NCBI GenBank assembly: GCA_030710605.1
Contig: CP092872.1
Location: forward strand, 4,722,715 to 4,786,714
Source: Cordylochernes scorpioides
Taxonomy: Eukaryota; Arthropoda; Arachnida; Pseudoscorpiones; Chernetidae
Reading direction: 5' to 3'
Length of the DNA stretch: 64,000 nt
In this document: positions 22,080 to 33,235 of the stretch, piece by piece
Layout of the letters: each line of letters begins with the position of its first letter
Position numbering within the stretch: position 1 is the stretch's first letter
Notes under the pieces: generated by a model
What the model was told of the DNA's origin: nothing
Databases searched by the model: none
Seen by the model: only the letters and a program-made list of their open reading frames with translations
Position numbers and translations under genes: made by a program

Positions 22080-22548
22080 GGTTGTCTAGAGTGGCCGCTA
22101 TAGACAGGTGTATGTATCACACAGATGATAACAGGGTTATCTAGAATGGCCGCTATAGACAGGGTGGTCTGTATAGACAGGTGGATGTATCACACAGCTG
22201 ATAACAGGGTTGTCTAGAGTGGTCGCTATAGACAGGGTGGTCTGTATAGACAGGTGTATGTATCACACTGCTGATAACAGGGTTGCCTAAAGTGACCGCT
22301 ATAGACAAGGTGGTCTGTATAGACAGGTGAATGTAACACACTGATGATAACAGGGTAGCCTAAAGTGACCGCTATAGACAGGGTGGTCTGTATAGACAGG
22401 TGGATGTATCACACAGCTGATAACAGGGTTGTCTAGAGTGGCCGCTATAGACAGGTGTATGTATCACACAGCTGATAACAGGGTTGTCTAGAATGGCCGC
22501 TATAGACAGGTGTATGTATCACACAGCTGATAACAGGGTTGTCTAGAG
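22080..22548. repeat. 73-bp satellite, right block
   Basis: It continues the same unit as 21187-21563. Several units here are shortened: the GGGTGGTCTGTATAGACA part is missing at 22095, 22445 and 22495. It is followed by a GC-rich 22549-22625 segment of unknown nature. Confidence 0.88.
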
Positions 22549-22629
22549 GGGGGCAGGGAGGACACGTGTTCGCCGGCAGCCAATGGGCGCGCATTCTATC
22601 CGTGAGCTTCACACAGACAGAATAAGGCA

Positions 22630-23010
22630 ATTATATATAGAGATACTTAATACAATTACTTTATTAAAATTCGAAACTATTATAGACGTATAAAATATAA
22701 AATGAAAGGATTTAAAATCACGAATGTTTCTTTTATACATAATACAAACTTCTACTGTCCTTACTGCGATGAAAAAATATATTGGGAGGGCTTGGCTCAT
22801 CAGTGGTGAACCCTCCCAGCGGTTTCGCCAATTTAATCCACCAGATCGCTTCTCAGAGCTCTAATACTGTATTATAGACGTGTAAGATTCTTTTAAAAAT
22901 TAAACAATATCTACTGCCCTTACTGCAATGGAAAAATTAATGGGCAGTAGAAATTTTCAATTTTTAAAAGAATTGCGTCTATAATAGTTTCGAATTTTCA
23001 TAACAGATTG
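22630..23010 (-). mobile_element. Family A alpha copy nested in a family A beta copy
   Basis: The outer beta element has arms TTCGAAACTATTATAGACG... and the mirror at 22940-22995. It is split at ATTATAGACGT, which flanks the insert on both sides (22679-22689 and 22871-22881). The inner alpha copy (22690-22870) is truncated and contains the motif at 22784-22850. Confidence 0.7.
22784..22850 (-). ncRNA. Reverse-order hammerhead motif, family A, one mismatch
   Basis: It is the same as 7305-7371 except that the stem III strand reads AGCGAU. This breaks the 15.2-16.2 pair next to the cleavage site (AUC instead of GUC). Stems I, II and IV and the CUGAUGA and GAAA cores are intact. Confidence 0.65.
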
Positions 23011-24032
23011 CGTTCTAATTCATCATAAATACTTTATACATAATACAAAGACATTATACATAACGTCACACAGGTAAAAATCGAATCTTAAATATTGTTT
23101 TATAAAATTTGGTGTTAGCTTTTCTTGTTTTATTAATATAATTGAGTTGATCAAATATCATGGAACTAGTTAAATAAACGTTTAGTTGATTTTTGTTTCA
23201 CTAGATGGCGCTCTACCAATTAAAATGATCATGTAAGTGGTCAAGAAATGCCTTTTTGTTTTTAATATCTATTTATCTATATATTTATATATCGTGCTGT
23301 ATTTTCAAATAATAATTTAATTACACTTCGAATATATATTCTACGAAATGGCAAAGATGATCTAATTCCAATATTGAAAGCTTGGTCGTCGTGATACAAA
23401 TATTTCTAATTCCGAACAGACGATTATTTGGGATATCTCTGGGGCAGACGAAAACAATTTATTCGCAGACGAGATCAATGAGATGTCGATGAGGGTTGTC
23501 ATTATTGCAGAAGGTTTATTGTATCACGTGATATAGCTCGAGATTCTTCTGTGTATATATCTTTATTTAAACATTGCGCCATCTACCTGTCAAGATTGGA
23601 AGCTTTTTTTTTTTTGCGCATCGACTATTTTAAGATTGATATATATATATATTTTTACTTGAATAGAATTCAATTGAATGAATGATCAATTTGAAAAAAG
23701 TTTCTGGTTCAAAATCACATTAATAGGTACCGCTCAACAAAAGCAACCTAATTTATGATAATTGAAACAGTGAATAATATGTGAAGGTTATTCACATATT
23801 AAACAAAATGTTAACGCGGGATTCAATCCCGGTTCATGGCTGTCGGGAATCGAGGGTGTTACCCACTCGTCCCCCGACTTTGTATTTGAAAAAAGGGTGG
23901 CATAAGTTTTGTAAAAATATATTATAAGATACAAGATACAATTATAATTGTATAATAATCATTTATTTCATTAAGAAAAGTTCTAATTATGTAAATACTT
24001 ATTTTTATGTATATATTATCACAAAGCAATAA
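23011..24032. other. AT-rich stretch with a decayed family B/D scrap
   Basis: Around 23180-23265 is a family B-like segment (GTTTCACTAGATGGCGCTCT). At 23573 GCGCCATCTACC occurs. The segment 23336-23545 has an open, unremarkable frame that I do not recognise. No gene is called. Confidence 0.4.
23817..23885 (-). mobile_element. tRNA-like SINE head fragment
   Basis: The minus strand has GACGAGTGGGTAACAC (A-box-like) and CGGGATTGAATCCCGC (B-box-like) at roughly tRNA spacing, with an AT-rich continuation. The arms do not make a clean cloverleaf, so I read it as a SINE promoter region or tRNA relic. Confidence 0.45.
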
Positions 24033-24350
24033 TGCGCCATCTATACTTATAAAATGAAAGGATTTAAAAGCACGAATGTTTCTTTTATACATAATACAAA
24101 CTTCTACTGCCCTTACTGCGATGAAAATATATTTTGGAAGGGCTTGGCTCATCAGTGGTGAACCCTCCCAGCGGTTTCGTCAATTATTTCGCCAATCTGG
24201 TGGATTAAATTGGGAAACCGCTGGGAGGGTTCACCACTGATGAGCCAAGCCCTCCCAATATATTTTCTCATCGCAGTAAGGGCAGTAGAAGTTTGTATTA
24301 TGTATAAAATAAACATTCGTTCTTTTAAATCCTTTTATTATATATAAATA
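24033..24350. mobile_element. Family A alpha, two head-to-head halves
   Basis: A minus-strand copy (24133-24190) and a plus-strand copy (24196-24257) face each other across an 8-bp join. Each keeps GAAAC-helix IV-CUGAUGA but lacks the AGCGGU strand, so neither can form stem III. The outer arms (CACGAATGTTTCTTTTATAC) are complete. Confidence 0.65.
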
Positions 24351-25038
24351 CTAGCGGATGTACCCGGCTTTGCCCGGGTTCTACCCGAGTAAAGGTTTGT
24401 CTAACGAACATTTGTTAAAACAATTCTCTATAAACTTATTATAAAAAAGATATATTTTGATAATTTGAAAGTCGTAAATTTGAATCTCTCGATAAAGCGA
24501 TCATTTTTTTCCCGGTCCCTGTGTGCCGTGTCATCCTGAATTTTGTCTTTCCTAATTTTCTACATTACAAAATCATCGTTTTATCTAGTGAACATTTTTT
24601 CCCGGTCCCTTGAAAAATACTCGATAAGTTGAATAAAATCAATATTAATTGGTTCCCTCGATAATTGGAAGTTAAAGGAATAGTATCTTCGCATTGGAAT
24701 TGTATCATTATTCTTGTCTCAAATAAATTGCCGTGTCATCCTGAGATAATCTTACTTTTGATAAATAATCTTTAAGATAAAAAACTTAGTGATTATAAAA
24801 CTTATAGATAATAAAAACTTGTTATCATCGTCGCAATGGTGGCGCTGCTTGCGAATTAAATCTACAAATCTGCAAATAACTCTAAGGGTATTCAAGATAT
24901 TCAAGAAATTATTTTTCAAAAACTTTCCCGGAGATATACCTAATAATATCCCAAAATTTCACGGCGATTGAACGTATGGTTTTTGAATCTATAGAGTACA
25001 CACAGACAGATAGACATTCAATTTTATATATATTTAGA
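24351..25038 (-). mobile_element. Non-autonomous Helitron, 688 bp
   Basis: The minus-strand 5' end is A|TCTAAATATATATAAAATTG and the 3' end is a hairpin (ACCCGGGCAAAGCCGGGTA) followed by CTAG|T. It is homologous along its length to 1617-2366. It inserted directly beside a family A arm. Confidence 0.8.
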
Positions 25039-26278
25039 TCATCTTTCAGTTTCTTGGAAAGTTGCCTGTCGAAGGACTTCAAAGTCCGAAAACTTGCCGA
25101 ATTTACAGCATTAATAATATAAACACGTTGACGTAAACTTCTGTTCCTTCTTGAAAAATATATTATAGAAAAAAGAACACAATTTGTGCGGTTCATCAAA
25201 ATTTTAGTGAAGTATTTATTATATTTAAAATATAGATTATTAACTTTTTTTATTTTATATTATTTGCTACTTTGTAAACTTCCCTCTCATAGCTTATCTT
25301 GTATTCTATAAATTATAATTATCTTAAATAAATTGCTGTGTTTTCCCTAATTTTCTATGTTACTGTATATCTATTTTTGATTGTTTATTTAACCTCATTC
25401 TCTATAAAATGTTTGCAATTTCTATTTTGGTTGAACTAAAATAATCAGTTATAATGTCTTAAAAAACAGTTAATGTTTGCTAAATGTATTTATAATGCGT
25501 CAACTATACATTTTGAATAGAATGCTGAAGCATATATAAAATAACTCTCAAAATGCTATCTCATTTTAAAAACGGTTATGATGCTTCAAAAGTTAATTAA
25601 TTCTAAAATCGTTCCCGATTCCTTAAAAATGTTAATAATTCTAAAAGATGTTATAATACGTTAAAATCAGAATGAATGCTGAAGGAAGTTATAACGCAAT
25701 AAAACATTTTAAATATATTTAATAATGTATATACGTGTTTACATTTCAAATATACGAACATATTTGAAAAGGTTTAAATTAAACATCACAGAGTAATTAA
25801 TCTGTATGCCACTATAGATAAGATACCAAAAGATCTAAAAATCTTTAACGACAACTGGCCTCCTAAATTTAAGATGGCGACAGCCCGGCTTAACAAAGTT
25901 TCGGCGGCTTATGATTTAAAATATTTATCATGGGCGAGATAAGCAAATAGGAATATGATTGGGAGCTAATGTGGAAACTATGGCGGTCCCATGTAATTGT
26001 AGGTCCAGTCGTGGCGTGGTTTCTCTCCATCAAACCACACGCAACCACTTTTTAACTTGTTCCCAAGTTCTAATATTGTTTTTTTAAAGCAGCAGATAAA
26101 TTACAAGCAGCCACTGAGTTTATGTTGTTATTTGTCTTGAATATATATTACCTGGATCCACTGTAGGTGTTAGGACTGATGTGGCATGTGTCCTTGGAAC
26201 TATTGAATGTTAAAGTGGAGAATTAAGTTAATGTAGTTTCTCTCGTCAGGGGATGATACAAAGTGGTTTATTTCATTG
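25039..26278. other. Unassigned AT-rich stretch
   Basis: No gene is recognised. A slightly GC-richer part (25800-26170, containing AAGATGGCGACAGCCCGGC) has stop codons in all frames. Confidence 0.35.
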
Positions 26279-26695
26279 AAATACACTCATGGACAAAACT
26301 TAAAGAAGTTGTACCTTTTAACATGTATATCGGGATTCAGATAATAACTATAAAAGATATACTCATGGACAAAACTTAAGGAATTTGTACCTTTTAGCAT
26401 GTACAGCGGGATTCAGATGATAACTATGAAATACATACTCATGGACAAAACTTAAGGAAGTTGTACATTTTAACATATACAGCGGGATTCAGACAATAAC
26501 TCTGAAAGATACACTCATAGACAAACTTCAAGGAAGTTGTACCTTTTAACATGTATATGGGGATTCAGACAATAACTCTGAAAGATACACTCATAGACAA
26601 AACTCAAGGAAGTTGTACCTTTCAACATGTATATCGGGATTCAGACAATAACTCTGAAAGATATTACAGTGACCTTTATTGAGGACACATGAGAT
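26279..26695 (+). repeat. Dispersed tandem repeat family G, four to five partial units
   Basis: Repeats of CACTCATGGACAAAACTTAA, GAAGTTGTACCTTTTAACAT, GGGATTCAGACAATAACTCT. A complete unit as seen at 36743-37105 is about 115-120 bp and also contains TTACAGTGACCTTTATTGA and GACACACGAGATAACC. Units here are shortened to ~60-85 bp. Confidence 0.75.
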
Positions 26696-26699
26696 AACT

Positions 26700-27115
26700 A
26701 AGTGAGAAAAAAAATAGCCTCTGTCTCCTTTAAAAAAATAAAAATAAATAAGCAGCCAACGACATCAAAATCTTTCCTCCTCTTCAGGTATTCTTCATGA
26801 ATGTACTAACAAAAAAATTGGAATATTCGTTTAAAGAAAGATTTGAGATAGAGAGATATTTATTTATGAAAGGTATATACATTTTATTATTACTATTTTG
26901 TAAATATATTTATTTGAATTTAAAAGGAATAAAAAATACTCGATAAATATTTATTAGTGGAAAAATGTATGAAATAAGGCGGTGATATTAAGAAAATAGC
27001 ATCTATTGATTGTTCAACGTCAAGTTATTGATGGCTAGAGCCTTCTTTCGGAATAAATATCAACCAAGCGACTAAATTTCACATTACTGAATTATATAGG
27101 TTATATTCATTTCAG
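26700..27115. other. AT-rich, nothing recognised
   Basis: No ORF with family features and no repeat terminus is visible. Confidence 0.35.
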
Positions 27116-27395
27116 TATATATAACGAAAGAAGACATTAAGACGCGAATGTTTCTTTTTCACAAATAAATCAAACTACTATTGATGAAAAAATTCTGGGA
27201 GGGCTTGGCTCATTAGTGGTAAACCCTCCTAGCGGTTTCGTCAATTTTATCTATCAAACTGCTTCTTTAGAGCTCTAATAATGTATTGTATCATTCTGCT
27301 TTTATATTTTACACTGAATGGTGTAATCTTAGAAATTTGTGAAAAGAAACATTATAGTCTTTATGTCTTCATTCTTCATATATAGATGACGCGTT
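27116..27395 (-). mobile_element. Family A alpha, decayed copy
   Basis: Arms and helix IV (CCCTCCC) are recognisable. The core reads CUAAUGA and stem III has one mismatch. The distal stem I pair is A-U here (UGAUA with UACCA) instead of G-C, a double change that keeps that pair, although another stem I pair is lost. Confidence 0.6.
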
Positions 27396-27399
27396 ATTG

Positions 27400-28140
27400 C
27401 CTCGTATTTCAGTATATGTGGCTCGAAATATCAGAAACACTTTCTGTTGTGTTCGGTACAGTAGGGAAATGCTTTTTCTTCAATATATTTATATTTTTGT
27501 AGGTATTCAAATCTGTATATTATTTCAGGAATGTTATTATAATGTGCCCAAGTTGTTTGTAAACAAGCCCTGTTTTAAACGAATCCTGTTTTAGGCAAAT
27601 TTATCGTAAAAAAAAATGAGTCTTAAAGTAAGTAGTGTGACTTAAACGAGTCATGTTTTTAGCAAATTCTGTTTCACAAAGGATTAGTGTCATGTCCAGG
27701 ATTGTGTCTTAAAAATGAAGCCTGTTTTAAGCAAGTTGTTCCTAAGATACACCTGTCTTGTTAAGAAACCCGTTGTACATAATCAAAGACATGTTGTCTG
27801 ATATTTACCTCGTACAAGAACCTGTGCCAAGAGACAAGATATGTGATCCAGTCATTTTATTTTGTCTTTCTTAGGGTCCCCTACAGACACAGCTTTTAAT
27901 ATATTTGATAAACTTTAAAAGATAAATTTAGAAAATCCCGAGTAGATTTCAATACAATAATTACCTTTATACAGTTAAACTAATCCAGTTAGATATTGCC
28001 AAAAAGTATGAAAAGAGAAATTAGTGAAGGCTGACTTGTCTGGATTGAAATTATAACGATACTCAGTATTTGGAATGAGTAAACACTGGATTGAAACCTG
28101 TTTGCCTATATGAATACCAAAATGTCAAATCCCAAGGCTA
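27400..28140. other. Unassigned stretch
   Basis: A run at 27540-27780 contains loosely repeated GCCTGTTTTAAGC / AATCCTGTTTTAGGC / AGTCATGTTTTTAGC motifs, a degenerate short tandem repeat. No gene is visible. Confidence 0.4.
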
Positions 28141-28385
28141 GGGAGAGTCTTCAAACACATTTTTATTATTATTATCCCTAGTAAACGTGGTACAGGCCAT
28201 GATATTCATGGTAGGTAGTTAGCGACTGCTTTTACTGTAAGTACACTACATGTCTACAAAAGAGAAAAGCAATTCGGGTTTGCACTTATAAATGTGCCAG
28301 AGCTCTGTTTGTTTATTTTCACTCACTGGTGGGATTAGACATTTACAAAAATCAGGGGCCATTGGAGTATTTTTTTCAATTAGAA
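28141..28385 (-). mobile_element. SINE family S, body and tail
   Basis: Shared with 43815-44130 and 52735-52950: GTGGTACAGGCCATGATATT, GCGACTGCTTTTACTGTAAG, AATGTGCCAGAGCTC, CACTGGTGGGATTAGAC. The tRNA-like head is missing or degraded in this copy. Confidence 0.65.
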
Positions 28386-28855
28386 AAAAATGTCCAATCC
28401 CAGGTCGTAGCAGTCAAAAACTAAATTTTTAAACCTCTCTTCCACTGGCCATCCATTTAAACACATTGAGAATCTTGACCTCTCTTAAAGGTAGTCTTTA
28501 TTTGGAGGTTAATTTGGCAATTCATTGCTATTCTCGAATTTAACACAATTGGTCGCTTAAGGTGGTAATTATTCAACAGATAGACCGTTAATGAGAGGTA
28601 TTTCTATGTAAATAAGATTGTCCCATAATGTGTCCCATGTTAATATGTCAGTAAAGGAGGTATTGCCAAGCTGGGTACCCATAAATAGAAGGTTGGGTTT
28701 ACGAGGCTTTTGTGTCCAATCAATAATATAGCCTATATCTGTGCCATGTTCCTGTCTTTATGTTCTTTGTCTTCTTTCTGCTCCACTGGAAATCCTGTCC
28801 AAATATTTACGATAACGCTGTTAGTAGAACTAAAATATCCAAACATAGAAAAAAC
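28386..28855. other. Unassigned stretch with possible MITE relic
   Basis: 28480-28615 resembles the 1380-1570 block (GAGGT/ACCTC-type half repeats). No coding signal is visible. Confidence 0.35.
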
Positions 28856-29200
28856 CGCCATCTATAAGTAAAAAATGAAAACATTGAAAATAATTATTAT
28901 TCTTTTCTTATAATTGAAGATACTTCAGCCCCAGTAAATATTTTTATTATCTCGACGTTTATACAAACATATTTTGTCCTCGTCAGGAGCGAACAAAAAT
29001 GAAAACATTTGGCAAAGCGTTAAAAATTATTAACTTTCATTTTAACGCTTTGCCGTATGTTTCAATTTTTGTTCGTTCATGACGAGGACAAACAATTTTT
29101 GTCGAAACGTCGAGTTAATAAAAAAATATACTGGCCGAAGTATCTTTATTTTGAAGAACTATGAATGCCGGCCAGGCAGCCTCTATCTTTACTATAAATA
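28856..29200. mobile_element. Family D element, palindromic
   Basis: It begins ACCGCCATCTATAAG. The left part carries TCCTCGTCAGGAGCG (minus-strand core CUGACGA) and the right part a plus-strand hammerhead-like block at 29072-29115. GGCAAAGCGTTAAAAATTAT is mirrored across 29035. It ends near GCCAGGCAGCCTCTATC, as does the copy at 49560-49790. Confidence 0.55.
29072..29115 (+). ncRNA. Hammerhead-like motif, family D, damaged core
   Basis: It reads AUGACGA, GGACAAAC...UUUUUGUC, GAAA, CGUC, GAG. C3 is A and stem I is reduced to about three pairs, so it is probably inactive. The GUC-GAAA-CGU-C signature is kept. Confidence 0.45.
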
Positions 29201-29204
29201 TATA

Positions 29205-29470
29205 TATAATAGCTACTCGTTTCATGATTTTTCAAGATGCCTTAAGGACCAGTGTTTGGTCGTTGAGATAAATCTTGCACCACGTTGATGAGAGTCAACA
29301 GCACGAAACGCGTCCGTGGTTAGCTTTCCTTGATTAATCAAGAATGGGTATTTGGTCAATTCTGGAATAATTAAAAATCAACGAGAATAGTTGATATTTA
29401 TTTCGATAGATGGCACAAGCCATCATCAACTTTAAGTTGCACGATAAGGAGATGCCTTTTTCATAAATAA
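29205..29470 (+). mobile_element. Family B2 hammerhead element
   Basis: The ribozyme at 29280-29319 is followed by GGTTAGCTTTCCTTGATTAA, GAATAGTTGATATTTATTTC, AGATGGCACAAGCCATC and the end AAGGAGATGCCTTTTTC. It is the plus-strand counterpart of 8545-8785. Confidence 0.6.
29280..29319 (+). ncRNA. Type I hammerhead motif, family B2, C3 changed
   Basis: Stem I CCACG/CGUGG 5 bp, core UUGAUGA (C3 to U), stem II GAGU-CAACA-GCAC with a mismatch, GAAA, palindromic ACGCGU, GUC. C3 is essential in tested hammerheads, so activity is unlikely. Confidence 0.6.
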
Positions 29471-29960
29471 TTATTCTGTTGAATAATTAAAAGGTCTCTG
29501 AAAAAAAAGAGTTTATTTTTATTTTTCAATCAGTATCAAGCCTTTGGACATCTCTGTCCTTTTGAAGGAGAATATCAATAAAAGAATAAAACACCTTTTG
29601 ACATCAGGCGACGTTTTATTCGTTTATTTATGTTCTCTTGTAGAGCAGCAGAGATTTCCGAAAACTTGAGATTGCTTAAAAATAAAAAGAAACTCCCCTC
29701 TCAGAGACCTTCTTAATTATTCAATTTATGTTCAGTACATTTAAATTAATTAAATAATTATTCTGCTTCATTTTGATATATTTATATCAGTTTTGTTAAT
29801 CCTGTTTCTCTTGAGTTGTCCTTGAAGAAAATGTTAGCCTTTCGAATAAAGTTTTAACAAAGGTTTATTTCCTTATAATATTATAGATATATTTATGTAT
29901 AAAAAAAGGTTATGATTATATTAATTCATAAATTAACTTCATTTCATTCATACCATTAAA
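29471..29960. other. Unassigned AT-rich stretch
   Basis: No gene is recognised. Sequence such as TCTCTGAAAAAAAAGAGTTT and its distant mirror CTCCCCTCTCAGAGACC hint at an old inverted-repeat element spanning 29490-29720. Confidence 0.35.
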
Positions 29961-29964
29961 ATGT

Positions 29965-30075
29965 TAAAAAAAAAACCTTGATAAGGGTTGGCATTCAGCC
30001 AACTAAAATATTGGTAAAATATATGATATTTTGATCCAATATATTCCTCTTTAATTAAATAATTCATAATTATAA
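29965..30075 (+). mobile_element. Family E fragment with hammerhead-like block
   Basis: CCTTGATAAGGGTTGGCATT then CAGCCAACTAAAATATTGGT. GAAA has become UAAA, so the motif is dead. It ends with the family E end TCCAATATATTCCTCTTTAA. Confidence 0.5.
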
Positions 30076-30244
30076 AAATATATTTTTAAAATTATTTTTT
30101 TAACTCTACCCGTCGGAAATGAAGGGACTTGAAGGATTCTCTTTATTCGAAAATAGATTTATTCTTTTATATTATTTAAAATATTTACTAATTATTTATA
30201 GAAGCAATATATGTTTATTATGATTAATATTATATAATAATATT

Positions 30245-30400
30245 TCTACATAGGGCCATCTCAGGGCCATTAGAGCATTTTTTAATTAACAGAATAAAGT
30301 CCCCAATGCGGGATTCGAACACAGGTCAGTATGTTCGAAAACCAACAATTTAAATCTCATTTCCACCACCATAGATATCATGTAAAACAAAAAAAAAACG
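30245..30400 (-). mobile_element. SINE family S head fragment
   Basis: The minus strand contains TTGGTTTTCGAACATACTG and GTGTTCGAATCCCGCATTGG, matching the tRNA-like head of the 43815-44130 copy including the B box. The 3' body is absent. Confidence 0.55.
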
Positions 30401-30890
30401 AACCAAATGATCAATCTTCTTTGTACTTCACTCATTTCAAGACACAAATTCGTGGTGGTGCCTTGTCTAAGAAGACACAAATTATGGAATCTTTTAGAAT
30501 ATAGATTTAATGGCCACACCTCAGGTTACGCTATGGCAACAAGCCATTAAGTTGATTCACAAAATGGTCCTAAAATGTGCATAATAATTGTATTAAAGTC
30601 CCAGAAGGTTGTAACGAGGCCAATAAAAATCCTCCACGCTATAATAGCTGTCTAATGGCGCCATATTAGAAGGTGGCCAAACATGTGGCCGCCGCCGTAA
30701 TTAGAGACACGGGGGGCCACCGCCCTCATTTTACCCTCCACGGCCCCCTGGGTCACATTCTCTAGACATTCTTGCTTAACTCTTTCTCTGGAATATAAAT
30801 CTAAAACTTTGTTTAAATACCACAGTTTGTATGAAACAACCAACAATGATCGACACAACTTAAGGAATTTTCATATTTTTGATGTATACG
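30401..30890. other. Unassigned stretch
   Basis: No gene is visible. A GC-richer part (30655-30770) has ...GGTGGCCAAACATGTGGCCG..., and no coding signature that I recognise. Confidence 0.35.
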
Positions 30891-30894
30891 TATA

Positions 30895-31210
30895 TAACCG
30901 TAACCAGTGAACAAAACTTGAGGAAGTGTGAAGTCTGCCAAATGTCGTCCTTCATCTTTTTTGAAGGAGACTAAGGTTGTTTACATTTGGATATCTCGTG
31001 TGTCTTCAATAAAGGTCACTGTAATATATTTCAGAGTTATTGTCTGAATCCCGATATACATGCTAAAAGGTACAACTTTCTCAAGTCTTGTTCATGAGTG
31101 TATATTGGTGATCTCGTGTGTCTTCAATAAAGGTCACTGTAATATCTTTCAGAGTTATTGTCTGAATCCCGATATAAATGCTGAAAGGTAGAACTTCATT
31201 TAGTTTTTCC
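30895..31210 (-). repeat. Family G tandem repeat, reverse orientation, two units
   Basis: CTCGTGTGTCTTCAATAAAG, GTCACTGTAATATCTTTC, GTTATTGTCTGAATCCCG occur twice about 120 bp apart, the mirror of 36743-37105. Confidence 0.75.
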
Positions 31211-31555
31211 TTAACTTCCTTAAGATTGTATATTATAAAAAGTAGTCATCAATGAGTAACAACACGAACGCATGCATTATAACTGACAAATCACTTTTTA
31301 AAAAATATATTTATAATTTGTTAAGTGTATATAGCTTACAGATAATCTAACATATTGTTGTTTGTCGTTATAAGTAAAGGACGTAAAAGAAATTCCCAAC
31401 AAGCAAACACTCTCTGGTAACATGATGAGGATGGAAAATTCCGTCAATCTATTCACGCTCTACCGAGTTTCTTTAATGGCAGTTTCTTTTCACGTTCTTT
31501 ATTAAACCCTCAATTGTTGATAAATACCATGTTATGATGCATTAGCGTGCTCTCT
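31211..31555. other. Unassigned AT-rich stretch
   Basis: No gene or repeat end is visible. Confidence 0.35.
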
Positions 31556-31557
31556 GT

Positions 31558-31800
31558 TATCAAAATTCGAAACCATTATAGACGCGTATGATTCTTTTTT
31601 AAAATAAACAATTTCTACTGCAATGGAAAAATTGAGGGCCTGGCTCATCATTGGTGAACCCTCCCAGCGGTTTCGCCAGTTTAATCTATCATACCGCTTT
31701 TATATTGCATTTTTCGAACTTCCTCCTATAGTGATACTGATTCAAGATTCTTTTAATGGGTATTTTAGATAAACTATGGACATAAGCTTTAAGGACAGCA
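31558..31800 (-). mobile_element. Family A beta element
   Basis: Arm TTCGAAACCATTATAGACGC, then the reverse-order motif at 31633-31698, then ATACCGCTTTTATATTGC and GATAAACTATGGACATAAGC. The beta subfamily is shared with 56530-56945. Confidence 0.6.
31633..31698 (-). ncRNA. Reverse-order hammerhead motif, family A beta (compensatory stem II)
   Basis: Stem III AGCGGU/ACCGCU is intact. Stem II is CUGGC with GCCAG: relative to UUGGC/GCCAA, both sides changed and pairing is kept. H17 = A. C3 is A (AUGAUGA) and stem I is weakened (UGAUA with CACCA). Confidence 0.6.
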
Positions 31801-31834
31801 GAATTATATACATTTATAAATATAAATGGAAAAA

Positions 31835-32062
31835 TTGCCGGGAGGAAATTGATGCATAGAAGCATAGGGCGCTTCTCCCGTCAAAATAAACGTCAAAAAC
31901 TGACACCATCTATCTAGGTGGACGCTTTCTCAATTTGCCAAAGCTGGTGTTGTGACTTTGTCACCGACCCGAGGCCGCTAGTGTGCGGTGACGGTCAATA
32001 GATGGCATCAGTTTTTGACGTTTATTTTGACGGGAAAAGCGCCCTATGCTTCTATGGATATA
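31835..32062 (+). mobile_element. Family C deletion derivative
   Basis: Both arms are present (GGGCGCTTCTCCCGTCAAAA ... GACGGGAAAAGCGCCCTATG). The left copy jumps from CTGACACCATCTA straight to TCTAGGTGGACGC, so CUGACGA, GAAA and stem III are lost while one stem I strand survives. Confidence 0.65.
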
Positions 32063-33235
32063 TAAATATATAAAAATCATACGCGTCTATAAGAAGTTTA
32101 GAATTTTAAATACCATGTTGATATATCCTTTTACTGAAAATTAGAAACTATTTAAGACGCCCATTAAAATTTCTTTCAAAAGAATCATACACGTCTATAA
32201 TAGTTTATAATTCCAATAACAGATGGCGCGCTAATCTATCATTTCAATGTTTAGCAAGGATCCGATGTCTAAAAACTCCAAATATTTCATATGGTCTAAC
32301 AAAACGCCTGTAAATTATGCTTCACCTCAATATTGATTTCTCAAATTATTATTAGAAAAATATACGAGTATAGCAAAGTGAAATTGTAGTAGGATTAGAT
32401 GAATCAATTCTGAAAAAGGCTTCTCCTGATCGTGCAGCTATAAGTTGCTGATGGCCTGCGCCATCTATCGGAATAAATATCCACTAATCATTGATATTGA
32501 ATCGTTGATTATTTTACCTTTTTGGTCATTGATGCGTGGTTAGCTTTTCTTGATCAATAAAGAAAGGGTATTTTACCATTTCTGGAATAATTAAAAGTCC
32601 ATTAGTTGATATTTTTCTGATAGATGGGGCAAACCATCAACAACCTTTATTTGCAAGATCAGAAGATACCTTTTTCTTAGTTTATCCTCAGAAATTCTAC
32701 AAATTAGATATACAAATAATTTATCCTGGTAGTAGTCTTTTAGTAGATTTTTGTTAATGTGTGTCATGATCATATCTTTGAGAGTTATTGTCTGAATTCC
32801 GATATACATACTTAAAGATACAACATCCTTAAGTTTTGTCTCCATGAATGTAGTTATATAACCCCGAGGTTAAAAAGGATATCAAATTAAGGTTATTCTC
32901 ATTTTCAAGAAGTATTGAAACCATAAATGATTTTTTAGAGTTTTATGATATTTTCTTTAAATATTAATTTTAGTTTTTATTACATCAAAATGTCAGTGAA
33001 TCTTATATACACACCTTTGTAAAGGTTCTCAAACTGCGTACCAAAATACTACATATATATATATTAGATAATATGTGAAAAAATAGTAACAATGTGATAT
33101 TGTACTGGGATAAGATGCATAAATATTTTGGTTGGCTGATCGGCAACTTTTTTTATTATTTATTGAAAATAAGCAAAAAAATATGGTTCAACTTAATTTT
33201 ATTGACGTTATTTGGCGCTGAGTTTGTTGTTGACA
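32063..33235. other. Mosaic of old repeat scraps
   Basis: 32090-32240 is a family A beta arm ending ACAGATGGCGCGCTAAT. 32410-32690 is a palindromic family B2 copy without ribozyme (GCGCCATCTATCGG inside). 32735-32850 is one reverse family G unit. The rest is AT-rich and no gene is called. Confidence 0.5.

Noticed and set aside
21276..22341. ORFs with MCYIHLSIQTTLS repeats
   Set aside because: They are translations of the 73-bp satellite.
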